Shown here one piece after another: positions 46,850 through 58,317 of a stretch of DNA of 64,000 nucleotides. The number at the start of each line of letters is the position of its first letter. Positions within the stretch are counted from its first letter, which is position 1. The DNA comes from Epiperipatus broadwayi (lineage: Eukaryota > Onychophora > Udeonychophora > Euonychophora > Peripatidae). A program made the translations under genes and the position numbers. Location of the stretch: positions 3,519,230 to 3,583,229 of the forward strand of contig JAQFVV010006215.1 in the NCBI GenBank assembly GCA_028023455.1, in the 5' to 3' direction. The notes beneath the pieces are model-generated. The model ran no database searches, was not told where the DNA came from, and saw only the letters and a list, made by a program, of their open reading frames with translations.

Positions 46850-47720
46850 TAAAGATTCCAGAGAAGTAAAATGATAAGAGGAATAAAAAGCAAAAAAAAT
46901 TTTTTATAAAATTATTGATTAGCTGCAAGCCAACAATAAAACCATCTATAGTATAATCAAATTTTTATTTATATAATATTGGATAATGTTAGAACTAAGA
47001 AAAACAAAATATTAGATTTCTATTCAAAGCAATTTATTTAAGCAAAATGAATAGAAGATAATCTAAGTTGATTGAAATAACCTAAAAAATACAAATCATC
47101 CTTTGTGGCTTTTCTAACTATAGAAAATGTTTACAGAAGTAATGCAGTTACCTTGAGAAATAGGAGTTGTTAGGAATGATTATGAATTTTTACTAGAATA
47201 ATTTTTATAAATAGTAAATTAGAAATACAAAGTTGGGAAAAAGATAAATGGAAGTATCTATTGTCATCTTTACTATTTATTGTTTTTTTTAAGAAAATTG
47301 CAAAAGATTAAGTTTCCCATAATGAAACTGGAATAAAAAAGTTCTTTTTACTGCAAAGATGATATTTTTTACATATTAGTGTAAAAGATATGGAGTTGTT
47401 ATTAGAGAAATGTGCAGAAAGGAGTAAATATAAAAAATAAAGTTGGTGAAAAAAAATTTCAAATATTACTAACTAATGGGAAAACCGAACTGAAGAATGG
47501 AAAATGGCCGATATTTATCTTAAAGAAGTAGAATTAGGTGTTTTAGTAAATGGTAAAAAAATTATAGACAATTGGGATTTAGAGCAGAGATAAAAAGTAG
47601 AAAATAGAATGAATAGTCCGATATGTTTTTCATATAACAAATATAGAATAGTTTAGAGGGTTATATTATGATGAGGTATTTTGTATTAACAAGAGGATTT
47701 AGACATCATGATGGCTTGTT
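46850..47720 (+). pseudogene. Heavily decayed LINE RT fragment
   Basis: Translation shows LSSLLFIVF followed by KKIAKD (about 47263-47310), which resembles the SPLLFNIFLEKI block after catalytic block B. Then comes a disrupted FLLQR-YF (FADDI position, about 47340-47370). MELLLEKCAE follows (about 47390-47420) where the ADD box is usually followed by LQ-x-LLDxCAE. The rest is too decayed to place. It could belong to the family at 17.1-18.8 kb. Confidence 0.45.
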
Positions 47721-48829
47721 TGGCCTTTAACAAGTGCAGGGCAGCAATAAAAAACAACTTTCTGTATGGCAGGGAATGAAACTCATTAAAGGGATGTTTT
47801 GCATTGTATCAAGGCATCTTGCCAATAGAGCTAGCATGTACAAAATTTGATGACCAAACATGGATTAAGAGACTGTAAAGTGTAAAAAAGATTATAAGAA
47901 TAAATTCTGTTTATATGTGTATGTATGATTGAATGTACATAAATATGTATAAAGATTTATGATAACTTAAATCAGGGCAAAATGAAAGCTATTATTGGAT
48001 GAGATTGATTTTCATTAATGGGCATCAAAATAATGATTGTAAAAGAAATTGATATAAAAAATACCTTTCTGTCAAAATTTAAGAGGGAACTAAGGGAAAT
48101 CAAAATAAATCCAGTAGCATTATAATTAAAAAGAGAATGCAAAGCCCATGTTGTGCAAATCACAGAAAGTGCAATGCAATCAAAACAAGCTCTGATCAAA
48201 ACAGATTCACTGCAATAATGATTCCCCAACATTTAATTCTCATAGCATCAACAGATCTCACCAGCAGAAAAAAATATTAAGCAGAAAACTAAAAAACAAA
48301 TTCTATAGAAAGTATTAATGAAAAATATAAAAAATTCATAGGATAAAAAGTTTGGGTCAGAGATTCATTAAATAAAAGAATATAGTTCAATTATCAAGTA
48401 AAATTATAATATGATCGGAAGTAAGAATACTATTCTGTTGTAACATCAACTATATAACAGAACGACTTTTATCCTCTGATTTTATATCAATACAGGAATG
48501 AATGAAAGTAATGGGTAGCGATCAAATAATTAGACCAAGGAAAAATATATAAATCTATAACTCAAGGATAATAAAAATGAAAGGGAGTTTGAGGAAAATA
48601 TCTCTGAAGCAGAATTATATAAGCCTCAAAGATTAAAGTAGCTGAAATATTTAAAGAACCACATTTTCTAATCAACGAAGTACATTCTCTGAAGTGTTAT
48701 ATATATATAAAAGCTATTTAATTTTTGAGAGGAAGAAATAAAATAAAAAAACTGATTAAATTAGGTTAATCATAATTCCTTAATTATGGGATTAAAATGA
48801 TAAAGCTGATAAATATCTTCATTGTTAAT
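47721..48829. other. AT-rich sequence, nothing recognised
   Basis: The minus-strand frame 47972-48232 encodes a hydrophobic peptide without known resemblance and lies in A-rich sequence; I treat it as chance. Confidence 0.45.
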
Positions 48830-50017
48830 GCGGAAGTCGTTAATTTTTGAAATTGGCGACCAGAGAACAAAAGCAAAATTCAATATAAAAACCGAGAAAC
48901 AGATTAATACAGGGCCTAATTGGAATCATCATTCGTGTGTATAATAATAGTCAATCGCTGAAGTAGAATGGCGAAAGATTGTAGTGTCATGACATAAGAC
49001 AATCGAATACCTTCAGCAGAAGCGGCTAGTTGTAGTTCACCATTATACGTGCTAAAGTGATCTTAGTTTTATGGAGTAACCCAATTTTATTTTATAAACC
49101 CAAGAATCACGTCATTCTGTAATTCAAAACATGATAAAATTATTCCGAATGTTATTAGATAGCTAATAATAAGGTTGCTCATCGCATATATATATATCAT
49201 TTAATGTAAAATTCTGATGGAAAATGGACGAACACTAGTTACTAATTTCCAGCCAGAGATCTCATTAATTTGCGTTGCGGAGAAGATATTGGGACTGTAA
49301 ATTACCGCAGACGTAATGAAATACTAGTTACATATTTTTTCGCCTTTTCATATTACAGCAATATTATTTTATTACAATTGTAAATTTTTTTTGCACATAA
49401 ATTAAGTCATTAATTAAAGGTAAATTTAATAACGTTTAAAAGTTTTAATATATCATTAGCAAATTTTAACAGCCTTCATAAATTATTTACTTCATAGAAA
49501 CGAACTTCGTTCAGTATAAAATAGACTATTTGAAGAGCAAAGTCCTCCCCAACAATCTCTCGTAAAGAAATTGTGAAGAGTAATATACATATAAAGCTTA
49601 TTAATTGCCAGGAAATAAGGCTATTGCATTCTGAAATAGTTAAGATATCCATTTACCAAATAACGTGGAATGGATTATCTATGTGAGAGAAAAAAAATTA
49701 ACCTTTCGAAAAAAAAAAACTGGTCCGAAAACAATATAGATACGCAATACAACAAGTTTGCACTACTTCCCAACAATACGAACTTTCTCATGAATAATAG
49801 GACTGATATAGCAGAAAAATATCCAGTTATTGGTTAAAATAAAAACTTGCAAAAAAACCAAAAGTTTATTTTGTACATAATTATTACATGCTAATTATTT
49901 TACCGTCAAAGTAATTGCTTTTTTTTAAAATTGAATTAAATATAAAATATTTATTAAGCAATATTTGAATATTCAATATTATAATATTATTATTTCAGCA
50001 ATACCGAATTAACCAAT
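48830..50017 (+). promoter_or_regulatory. Putative promoter region of the TFAM head gene
   Basis: CpG dinucleotides are scattered densely through this tract (for example GGCGACC, TTGCGTTGCGG, CCGCAGACG, AACGAACTTCG), while most of the window has very few. It directly precedes the TFAM start codon. That fits an unmethylated promoter in a genome that loses CpG elsewhere. No TATA box or known site is assigned. TATTTCAG at 49991-49998 could be the acceptor of a 5' untranslated intron. Confidence 0.45.
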
Positions 50018-50091
50018 ATGGCAGCAGTTCTCACCTCATCGTTTTCTTTGGTACAACGGATAACTTTTCGAAGTTTTAAATCTATTATTCG
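50018..50091 (+). CDS. TFAM: TFAM exon 1, mitochondrial presequence
   Basis: The ATG has a good start context (A at -3, G at +4). The exon encodes MAAVLTSSFSLVQRITFRSF and then KSII, an amphipathic, acid-free, Arg/Ser-rich sequence typical of a mitochondrial targeting presequence. It stops two bases into a codon (CG) at a donor GTAATT. The next supported exon (61812) begins with A, making CGA (Arg), so phase fits exactly across an 11.7-kb intron. TFAM is made in the cytosol, imported, and its presequence removed. The relatively CpG-rich sequence before it supports a real first exon. The assignment rests on the pairing of a presequence exon with an HMG-box exon. Confidence 0.7.
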
Positions 50092-50639
50092 GTAATTAAA
50101 ATCATCGTGCAATTTTCACTGTTTGATTATTTATTAATTTAATTCATCTTTCTTGTAATATTCAATTTCGCGCCAATTGTTTCTTTTTTTTTTTTTTGAA
50201 ACGTTGTTTCTCATCTTATTTATTTAAATAAGTTCATTGTATGCATTACTTTCCGAAATTAAAGATGTTTTGATTAATAAAAGATTAATGAGTAGTCTGT
50301 TAAGCGATGTTTTTTTTCTACTTTACAATTTGTAATTTTAAAATTTTCATATATTTGACTTGAATCAAGGTTAGGGTTATCATTATGATAAATGCGCTAA
50401 ATTTAAGCTATTTTGTTGGAAAAGATGATGATTCGTCAAAGACTAAATATAGTTTGTGATTCGGTTATTTTTGTCTCCTTTCTGAGCTAGTCCTATTTAT
50501 GTAAATACAGTTCCAACGTTTGCTCAGTTTTTACTTAAATATTATATATTTGAAAATATATGGTCTTACTATATTCCAACAATGATTCGTGTTAGAACTG
50601 AATTTGGGGCAGTGGTTTTATCCTGAAAATGATTATATG

Positions 50640-51130
50640 TTCATGCAGCGCTATATAGGGATCTTACTGTCCATCACGAATATGGAAGGCCTAGAAAAGA
50701 TAAGTCTAAAAATTGCCCAACTTGCAAAATTTGACTAGACTGCTATGTCTGATACGTTTAAGATTGCTATAATTGCTCTTAGTGAAACTCATTTTCTATA
50801 AAAAGTTTAATTTGAAGTAGTTCTGGGATAAAAGTTTCTTTTTTTTGTGGGACGATAAATCAAGTGTTGTGTGTTGTTGAATTTGCTATTTTCTCAGAAT
50901 TTGTAGATGTATTATTGAAAAGCTAGTGGTAATAAAAATTAGTTTTTATAATGATATATGTGCTCATCTTACCCATATTTATGCTCTTTTGTTAATTTCA
51001 GAAAGTTTCAGAGAAAGTTCTTATTTCTTGATAACTAATATTATATCGACATTTTTCTTGGAGACTTGAATCATACTGTTAGGGACAGTAAATTTTGGTT
51101 TATTTAGACAAAAAGTTTGCTATATGGAAT
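50640..51130 (+). pseudogene. Decayed LINE endonuclease fragment
   Basis: Across stops, the translation gives KISLKIAQLAKFD (about 50697-50737), then FKIAIIALSETHF (about 50759-50797), the IDIxALSETR block of LINE endonucleases. HLTHIYALL (about 50966-50993) stands for the IISxYAPT block. FFLGDLNHTVRDSK (about 51053-51094) stands for the LLGDFNAxVGxD block with its catalytic Asp and Asn. This is the endonuclease type that precedes RTs like the one at 17.1-18.8 kb. Confidence 0.6.
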
Positions 51131-52132
51131 CTTGGTTGCATCTATATTCAAAACAATGTCATTTTATGTGTTAAGTATTCAAAATGTAAAAACAGTCAAT
51201 ATTATGTTAGCATATATAGATTCAAACTGTTGAACTGGTCATAGATTAGTATTATCCAAGTTTAAAATGATAATGGCACTAAAAAGAAGTTAATCATATT
51301 AGGAAATTAAATGCTTGTTCTGTAGAAGCTACAAATACTAATCTTAACAACTGTTAAACACTAAAATTGTCTATTGTATTGGAGATATGAATAAATTGTG
51401 ATGCAGAATATCATTGATGTTATTAGCTGTAATATTATGCAAATATATTTCCACATGTTTCCTTTATAAATATTTTTTCATTCTATTTGTTACTTTGTCC
51501 TCAAAAATGTGTTTCATTTTCTCTAATATTTATTTTTAATATTTTTCACAATAAGCAAATAATATATTATTGTTGTTATTTTCTGTTCATTAAAACCATG
51601 CAATAATTAGTTACTTGAACTCTACATTTTTCTTAAAATCAATTTTTTTATTTTATCCTCTCATCCACATAATAAACTTAATATTCTTTTCTTCTATTTT
51701 GTTGCACTTTGATTTCCACTCTTATTAACTTTTTTTTACTATTATCTTATACTTCTTCAATTTCAACATTATTCAGGCTTAATATTTTATTAGCATATCT
51801 TTATTATATAACATCTTTAGAAAACATTTTTTCTTTTAATTTACTAATCTATCTATTCAATTGTCTAATTACTTATTACAGGATATATTTAATATTTTAA
51901 AATTGTATCATTTGTAAGATTTTATTGATGTATATAATATATTGTGTGATGATAGAGATCCATGAGTATTATATAAAAAAACTACATATCATGATACTTA
52001 ATATCTTTATTTGGGATATAAATCTAAAAAAATTTTGAAAATTATATCTATAATTAGAATATAAGAACAGTTTGTTGTTGATTTTCAATGAGCAAATTTT
52101 TTTTTTCATTTTTAACCATCATCTAGATATTG

Positions 52133-52545
52133 AAACAGGCAAAACTGTCCATACAGTAGTGCCACTCAGTGCAAGCTAGAGTAATCAATAGATGCCAGAA
52201 GGCTTGTGCATAAAATCCCTATCTAGTGCCTACTCATCCAATATCCCCAGACTAGTTTCTGGCTTGTAGTCTTCGTCAGTGAGGAGCCTTGGATCCAAGA
52301 GCACAGTGTCTAGATCTTAGGATCTAATGCAACCCTCCAGCAGCCACCTTTTATCTCTACTTAACTATAAAACTATGAGAATAAAATTGAAAACACAATG
52401 ATATTTTTAATCTAAGCTCATTAGTTTATATAGTCATATAGGTCTGAACTCAATTCAATACCCATACATTTTGGTGTCTTTGGTTCTTTAATAACCATAG
52501 CCACCACTATCTTATTAGGCAGGATTGATATTAAACCACTAAACA
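52133..52545 (-). mobile_element. Foldback family A, long arm
   Basis: From GAAACAGGCAAAACTGTCC through GAGTAATCAATAGATGCC, the hammerhead-like segment (minus strand) and TCTGAACTCAATTCAATACC to GGCAGGATTGATATTAAACC. It then runs directly into a short symmetrical copy. This is a single arm of the palindromic form seen at 55.2-56.1 kb. Confidence 0.85.
52236..52294 (-). ncRNA. Hammerhead-like motif, family A, core intact
   Basis: On the minus strand the core is CTGACGA (allowed, position 7 is free) and GAAACTAGTC is intact. Both parts of stem I (ATCCAA/TTGGAT and TCCTCA/TGGGGA) pair perfectly. Stem II is damaged (AGACTACAAGCCA). Confidence 0.6.
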
Positions 52546-52768
52546 TCACATGATCACCATTTCTTATGCTTGCTCTTAACTGTTATTAAAACAGGCAAAA
52601 CTCTCCATACAGTAGTGCCAGTCAGTGCAAGTCAGAGTAATGCACAAACCTTCTGGCATACATTGATTACTCTGGCTTGAGTGGTATTATTATATGGAGA
52701 GTTTTGCCTATTTTAAGAACAGTTATGAGCAAGTATAAGAAATGATGATTATGTGATGTTTAGTGGTT
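52540..52768. mobile_element. Foldback family A, short symmetrical copy
   Basis: Ends CCACTAAACATCACATGATC and GATTATGTGATGTTTAGTGG mirror each other. Inner repeats AACAGGCAAAACTCTCCATA and TATGGAGAGTTTTGCCTATT follow, each outer edge next to TTAA. The hammerhead-bearing middle has been deleted, leaving only CAGAGTAATGCACAAACC between arms. Confidence 0.85.
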
Positions 52769-53599
52769 AATATCTAGATATTAGTAAGCAATGAAATAAT
52801 TTTTAATAATAAAAAAAAGGATTGAAATAGAAGTAATCATTGGAGATAGTTTGCAAAAAAAAAAAAAAATGCAATTATGTTTTGCAATTGTGGTCATTTA
52901 TTTTAATATTTAATAACATTATGAAATAGGAACTACAACTGCAGAATGATAACCAGATTTTTTATTGCTAGATGACATTTACTGTTAAATGAATTAAATG
53001 TTTTTCTAAGTCATCAAAATACAATAGTGACAAATTTACATGTTATATAGAGGCCCATAAATTATTTTAATATAATTTATTATAATCATGTATTTAATTA
53101 AAACTTAAATTAAAATTAAAAAAAAAACAATTTTTATAGTAAAGGAACTGTAGGCTGGAGTCACTTCAACTTTTACATATTTACTTGAAAAAATATAATC
53201 TTTTAAGTCTTCTTTGAAGTATGTTTTATAAAGTTTATATTATTTTTAAATTTGAAATGTATTTCTAATAGTATTTAATTTTTTTAATTAAGTTTTTTTT
53301 TTAAAAAAAGAAGAAGAGGTTTTCTATTAATAATGAGAGAGCTTATTCTCTTTTTCTTTTTAAGTGGCAAGACTAAATTAAAACTATCCCCTACCTTGCG
53401 TTTCCTTATTATTAAACCAGATTATAGTGGAAATTCTAATAATAATTATGTTTTTAAAATGTTTTATATATGTCATTATTTCATCATTATCAATCCAGGC
53501 ATGATAAAGCTTTAACCAAGTTTAATCCAATTTCTCCAACCCATAGCTTTTCCATTTCAATTCAGCAAACTTCCTTATTTTAACCATTTGTTTTAGACA

Positions 53600-55180
53600 T
53601 ACTCTCTTTTTAGATCTTTTATCTATTGGGATTCAGTTTAAGATGTTAATTGTCTATCTATTATTTCTTTTAGTAACATGTCCATTCTACTTCTAATTTC
53701 ATCTCCTAATTCTTAATGTAATGTCCTTGATACTTGATTATTCTGTCATCTGTATAGTTGCTTTCAATTGTTTCTAATTATTTCTAACACATTTCTATAT
53801 ACTTCATTGTGTGATCTAAAGTTTATTGCTCTTTTATTAAGTGATCAATCTCAGGTGCATATATGAGCATTGGTAAAACATATTAAAAACCTTTTTTTTA
53901 AATGGAAATATTTTCTTTTAATATTTGCATCAAAAGAACTATCAAATTTAATTCTGTAATTCATTTCATACATTATGATTTTATTTGTATTAATAATCTA
54001 ACTAAAATACTTTGTAATTATTATTTATTAATTCATTACTATTAATCTACCTTTTGTGAAAAACCATTCAACAATAGTATATTTAGCATTTACTTTTAAT
54101 CTTATTTTTCTTTTGTTTGATATCTTTTGCACCATTTTTTGTAATTCTGAAGCATTATTTGTAAAAAAATTACATCATCTGCAAAATCTAGGTTTAAATA
54201 ATTTTATTTTTTCTCCTTTAGCTTCCATTTAATCCACAAAATACTTTCTATAAAACTGTTGTAAAAAGTTTTGGAGATATGGATCATTGTTTATAATATA
54301 CCCTCATTAATCTTTTAATGTCATGTTGCATTTGATAAATATTTTTTGGAACTTGATAATATCCTGTGTCTGCATACTGATGTTTCAAAACTTTACTGAG
54401 GAAATACTTATAAAACCAAATGCCTTTTAGAACACATTCTATAAAAAAAAAATCTCATTGATTATTCATATAATTTCTTTTAATATTTGAATTAATCTAT
54501 TATGCTAAACGACTAAAATCCAATTGTTCTTTTGGTTGATATTGAATTCAGAGTTTACTATAGATGAGTTATAATAATAACTATTTTATATAGAACTGAT
54601 AAAAGTTTGAAATTTTAATATCTTTTTTTTCACAATCCTTATTGTCATTTCTTTATTCTTCTCATAATCCAGTAGATTTTTATCATTTTGATATTTGGAA
54701 TATAACTTTGCCAACAATTTCTCTATTTTTTTACCTGCTTATTTTAAGATATACATAATAATTTCAGCAATTCCTTTAGCTTTTTTATTCTTCCTAGGTT
54801 TATTTGCATGTTTTACTTCTTCCTTTAAAATAATTGGCATTTCAAAAATTGCTATTATAATTTCAGGATGATCTACTTTGTTCTTTATTAATATTAGAAT
54901 TCTGTATAAAACTTTTCTGCACATTTCATGATGTCTTCTTTTTAATAATTGTTGTTTTTTCCTTATTGCTAAAACGTTTCCTTCTAATATCAAAATATTG
55001 TTTTACATTTTTGAGATTATTGTTCTTTATTATAACTTTTCTTGCCAATTTACAATTATAGTTTATTATTTTATTATTAATATATTCTTTTTGTCATTTA
55101 ACAGATTCTCAATTTTTTAAATGAATGATTTTTAACTATTTTTCAATTCCTTATTTCGTCATACATTGTCTTTCAATTCA
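53600..55180 (-). pseudogene. Decayed RTE-clade LINE, RT part
   Basis: Read on the minus strand from 55180 down. A PIILKEEVKHANK-x-R-x-NKKAKGI segment (about 54850-54770) lies where RTE elements have the EVxxAIKxxKNGKAPGxD block, and it is followed by KIEKLLAKLY (about 54712-54683). Near 54278-54233 SISPKLFTTVL is the RTE hallmark. At about 54195-54150 LDFADDVIFFTNNASELQKM contains an apparently intact ADD catalytic box, though the frame around it shifts. Stops throughout show that it is dead. It is the same family as 1-1390. Confidence 0.7.
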
Positions 55181-55352
55181 TGTAATCTTTTTTTCACACC
55201 CAATAAACATCACATGATCACTACTTCTTATGCTTGCTTATAATTTATTAAAACATGCAAAATTCTATACATATTGCCACTCAGTGCAAGCCAGAGTAAT
55301 CAATGGATGCCAGAAGGCTTGCACATAAAATCCCCATCTAGTAGAGCTACTC

Positions 55353-55415
55353 ATCCAATATCCCCCAGACTAATAGTTTCTGGTTTGTGGCCTTCATCAG
55401 TGAGGAGCCTTGGAT
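55353..55415 (-). ncRNA. Hammerhead-like motif, family A, core intact
   Basis: On the minus strand CTGATGA (complement of 55394-55400) and GAAA are intact. Outer stem I ATCCAA/TTGGAT pairs. The hexamer has become ACTATTAGT, a three-base insertion that keeps self-complementarity (ACTA/TAGT), followed by C. Stem II has one mismatch (GGC/ACC). Confidence 0.55.
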
Positions 55416-55960
55416 CTGAGAGCATTGCACCTAGATCTTGGGATCTAATGCAACCCTCCAGCAGCCAACTTTTATCTCTATTTAACCACAAAACTATGAG
55501 CCTTAAATTGGAAAACACCATAATATTTTCAATCCAAGCTCATTAGCTTATATAGTCATATAGGTCTGAATTTAGTTCAGTACCTATACATTTTGGTGTT
55601 TTTAGTTCTTTAATAACCATAGCCACAACTATCTTATTAGGCAGGATTGGTTTTAAGCCACTAAACATCTCATGATCAGTTATAAGCAAGCATAAGAAAT
55701 TGTGATCATGTGATGTTTATTGGCTTAGAATCAATCCTGCTAATAGGATTGTAGTGGCTATGGTTATTAAAGAACCAAAGATACCAAAATATATAGGTAC
55801 TGAACTGAGTTCAGACCTATATGACTATATAATCTACTGAGCCTGGATTGAAAATATTATGGTGTTTTCAAGTTAAGACTCATAGTTTTGTATAAGTAGA
55901 GATAAAAGGTGGCTGTTGGAGGGTTGCATTAGATTTAAGATCTAGGTGCAGTGCTCTCAG

Positions 55961-56019
55961 ATCCAAGGTTCCTCATTGATGAAGGCCACAAGCCAGAAAC
56001 TAGTCAGGGGATATTGGAT
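55961..56019 (+). ncRNA. Hammerhead-like motif, family A (core mutated)
   Basis: Stem II GGC/GCC, GAAACTAGTC and outer stem I are intact. The core reads TTGATGA, losing C3, and inner stem I has one change (CAGGGGA). Confidence 0.5.
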
Positions 56020-56643
56020 GAGTAGGCACTAGATAGGGATTTTATGCACAAGCCTTCTGGCATTCATTGATTACTCTGGCTTGCACTGAGTAGCAATGCA
56101 TAATAGAGAGTTTTGACTGTTTTAATCTTTTTTGATTTAAAAGTAATCTGTAGTTGTAGATAGGCAAATAAATGATCATCATTCAATGGCATTGTTTGCA
56201 TTTTCTGACTTCAATAAAATCCAGCTAATGTCTCAGTTATGAATAGTCAGATATCTGAAAAGGAAATCGATGATATTTTTGGTTTTAGAAATAAAAGCCA
56301 TAATGTAGTGAAAGAGCTAACTGTGCTGTATTAATACTCTATCTAAAAAAAATATAAACAAACAAAAATGTAAATGAACTCACAAAATAACAAAAATTTG
56401 CAAATTTAATATATTTTATGACAATCAAGCAGTCATTTCCCCTTTTTGAATGCTATTTGTGATCACATTTAAAAAATATATATAAATAAATTTTAAATTA
56501 TGCCATACATGATCATGTTTTTTAATAAAATTGCTTTGATTTATGTTGAAAGCTCATTGTATTCTTCATTTATTATCCTTCTTGAATTTAATGTGCAGTA
56601 TTTCACATAATAAATTGTTTTCTAAGCATAATATTGAAAGTTT

Positions 56644-56758
56644 ATCAAGCGTTGTTAGCCGAGAGGTCATCGCAATTGCCTTGCAAGCAAGTAATTGATT
56701 GCAGACGGTTGTGGGTTCGCATCCCGGCCTATGCTACGACATATGAAAAAAAAAAAAA
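56644..56758 (+). mobile_element. tRNA-derived SINE, copy 3
   Basis: A box GTTAGCCGAGAGGTC and B box GGGTTCGCATCCC are followed by GGCCTATGCTACGACATATG and a run of A. The target duplication ATATTGAAAGTTT lies at 56631-56643 and 56759-56771. Very close in sequence to copy 2 at 26571, so both are recent. Confidence 0.93.
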
Positions 56759-58084
56759 ATATTGAAAGTTTTATAAAATTTTAGGACATACTTAAAGTTA
56801 ATACTAACTTAAAAACAATTAGAGAGATCATAGTTTCGTGATAATGAGACTTGTCTATTGTTTTTCTAAGAGAAAAGATTTCTTGAAAAAAAAAAATCAC
56901 CTAGAGCATATTTAATTGCCATGAAAATCAGATATTTTGCCATTTACTGTATTTAAAAAATAAAAATATGGTACAGTAAGTTTTTTTCTTATTCTTATTT
57001 GGCCAGTGAATGAAAAATATATGCAAATGTGTCCTTTTAATTTATTAATAGCTATATTATTTTTTAAAAAAATTGTTTATATTATAATTTCTACTTGTAT
57101 ATGCATACTGTACGTATAAAAAAGTGTCAGTCTGATATTTGTGTGCATGTTGAAAAGTATTGTATATTTGCAGTTTAATAAACAATATGTATCATATTCT
57201 AATCAAAGTTTATTAACAAAAGGTGAGCTTTATACACCATGCAAGAGGGACTTGGAACAAAGTATTGTATACATTATGGCTCCACTGTACTTTGGATTAT
57301 TAAAATATTTATTGTATCATAAAGATACAGTATAGCATTTTTTTATACATCTACATTGTAATTTTCTATATATTTGATCAAGAATAGAATAGTGGAAAAC
57401 TGAATTGGATAAAGCATTGAAATCTTATAGAAAGAAAAGTTTGTTACAGAAATTAAGTCAGTATCAAAATGTTAAATAAACTGATTAATGTAGACTTTTG
57501 AAGTTGATGGATTTGTTTGCACAGTCATCATAAAACGCACATTTTAGTATTCTTCGTCTTTTTTTTTTTCAAAATTAAAATGGCTTTATATATGTATTTA
57601 TTGTAGCTGCCAGTCTTCAGTTTATATATATAAAAAAAATTAAACCACACGGGTGCAATCTTGTCAATGAATAACAATTATGAATTATAATTTTCAAGAT
57701 CAGTAAGGCTTGATTAGTTTAAACTTTTGAATCCATGTCATCATTCTTTAGTTGGGTATCATTTGCTCAAGGAATAAAGTTCAAATCCTTTCTTTTTGTT
57801 CATTTTTATGAACCTAAAAAAAATTTAACTGATCTTATTGTAATGTAAAGGCAGTCTATATGCTTTTTAAATATTGAATTTTTTTTACATTTTTTTTATA
57901 CTCCATTGATAACCCATATTTTTTCTACATTATGCATTCTTCTCCAAAGCTCAAATCAGTACATGACTATCACTTAGTTTTAATGCCTTTGCTAGAATGG
58001 GGTTTACACAAGTTTCATTTTACTTCTCAGACTTTAAAAAGAATAAATCAAAATATTGTTGGATATTCAAGAGAATTTATGTAT

Positions 58085-58317
58085 CACATGATCACCATTT
58101 CTTATGCTTGCACATAACTGTTATGATCTAGATCTAGGTGCAGTGCTCTCGGATCCAAGGCTCCTTACTGACGAAAGCCACAAGCCAGAAACTAGTCTGA
58201 GGATATTAGATGAGTAGGCACTAGATCGGGATTTTATGCACAAGCCTTCTGGCATCCATTGATTACTCTGGCTGGCACTGAGTGGCACTACTGTATGGAG
58301 AGTTTTGCTTGTGTTAA
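58085..58317 (+). mobile_element. Foldback family A, partial copy
   Basis: It starts TATCACATGATCACCATTTC, loses the inner left repeat (joins at CTGTTATGATCTAGATC), and runs through the hammerhead-like segment to GGCACTACTGTATGGAGAGT, ending TTTTGCTTGTGTTAA. Only the right terminal repeat is complete. Confidence 0.85.
58153..58211 (+). ncRNA. Hammerhead-like motif, family A, core intact, compensated stem
   Basis: Core CTGACGA, GAAA, ACTAGT and C are intact. Inner stem I is TCCTTA/TGAGGA. Relative to the family consensus TCCTCA/TGGGGA, both strands have changed and all six pairs remain. Outer stem I has one mismatch (ATCCAA/TTAGAT). Stem II AGCC-ACAA-GCC is slightly weaker. This is one of the most convincing copies. 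Confidence 0.6.

Larger units (their letters stand above)
55203..56125. mobile_element. Foldback family A, full 920-bp palindrome
   Basis: The left arm (about 55203-55672) reads from AAACATCACATGATCACTAC and GCCACTCAGTGCAAGCCAGA to GGCAGGATTGGTTTTAAGCC. The right arm (about 55715-56125) is its reverse complement, ending GAGAGTTTTGACTGTTTTAA. The centre, ACATCTCATGATCAG...GATCATGTGATG, is itself symmetrical. Each arm holds one hammerhead-like segment, on opposite strands. No protein is encoded. This is the most complete copy and defines the family's layout. Confidence 0.9.

Noticed and set aside
47972-48232. Minus-strand frame of 86 hydrophobic codons as a membrane protein
   Set aside because: The hydrophobicity follows from T-rich sequence on that strand, and there is no supporting motif or context.
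54739-54993. Minus-strand frame of 84 codons as a host gene
   Set aside because: Its sequence fits the RT-preceding segment of the decayed RTE LINE in the same orientation.
55274-55546. Open frame of 90 codons with a Ser/Pro-rich start
   Set aside because: It lies wholly in one arm of a family A palindrome, and its frame is broken in other copies.
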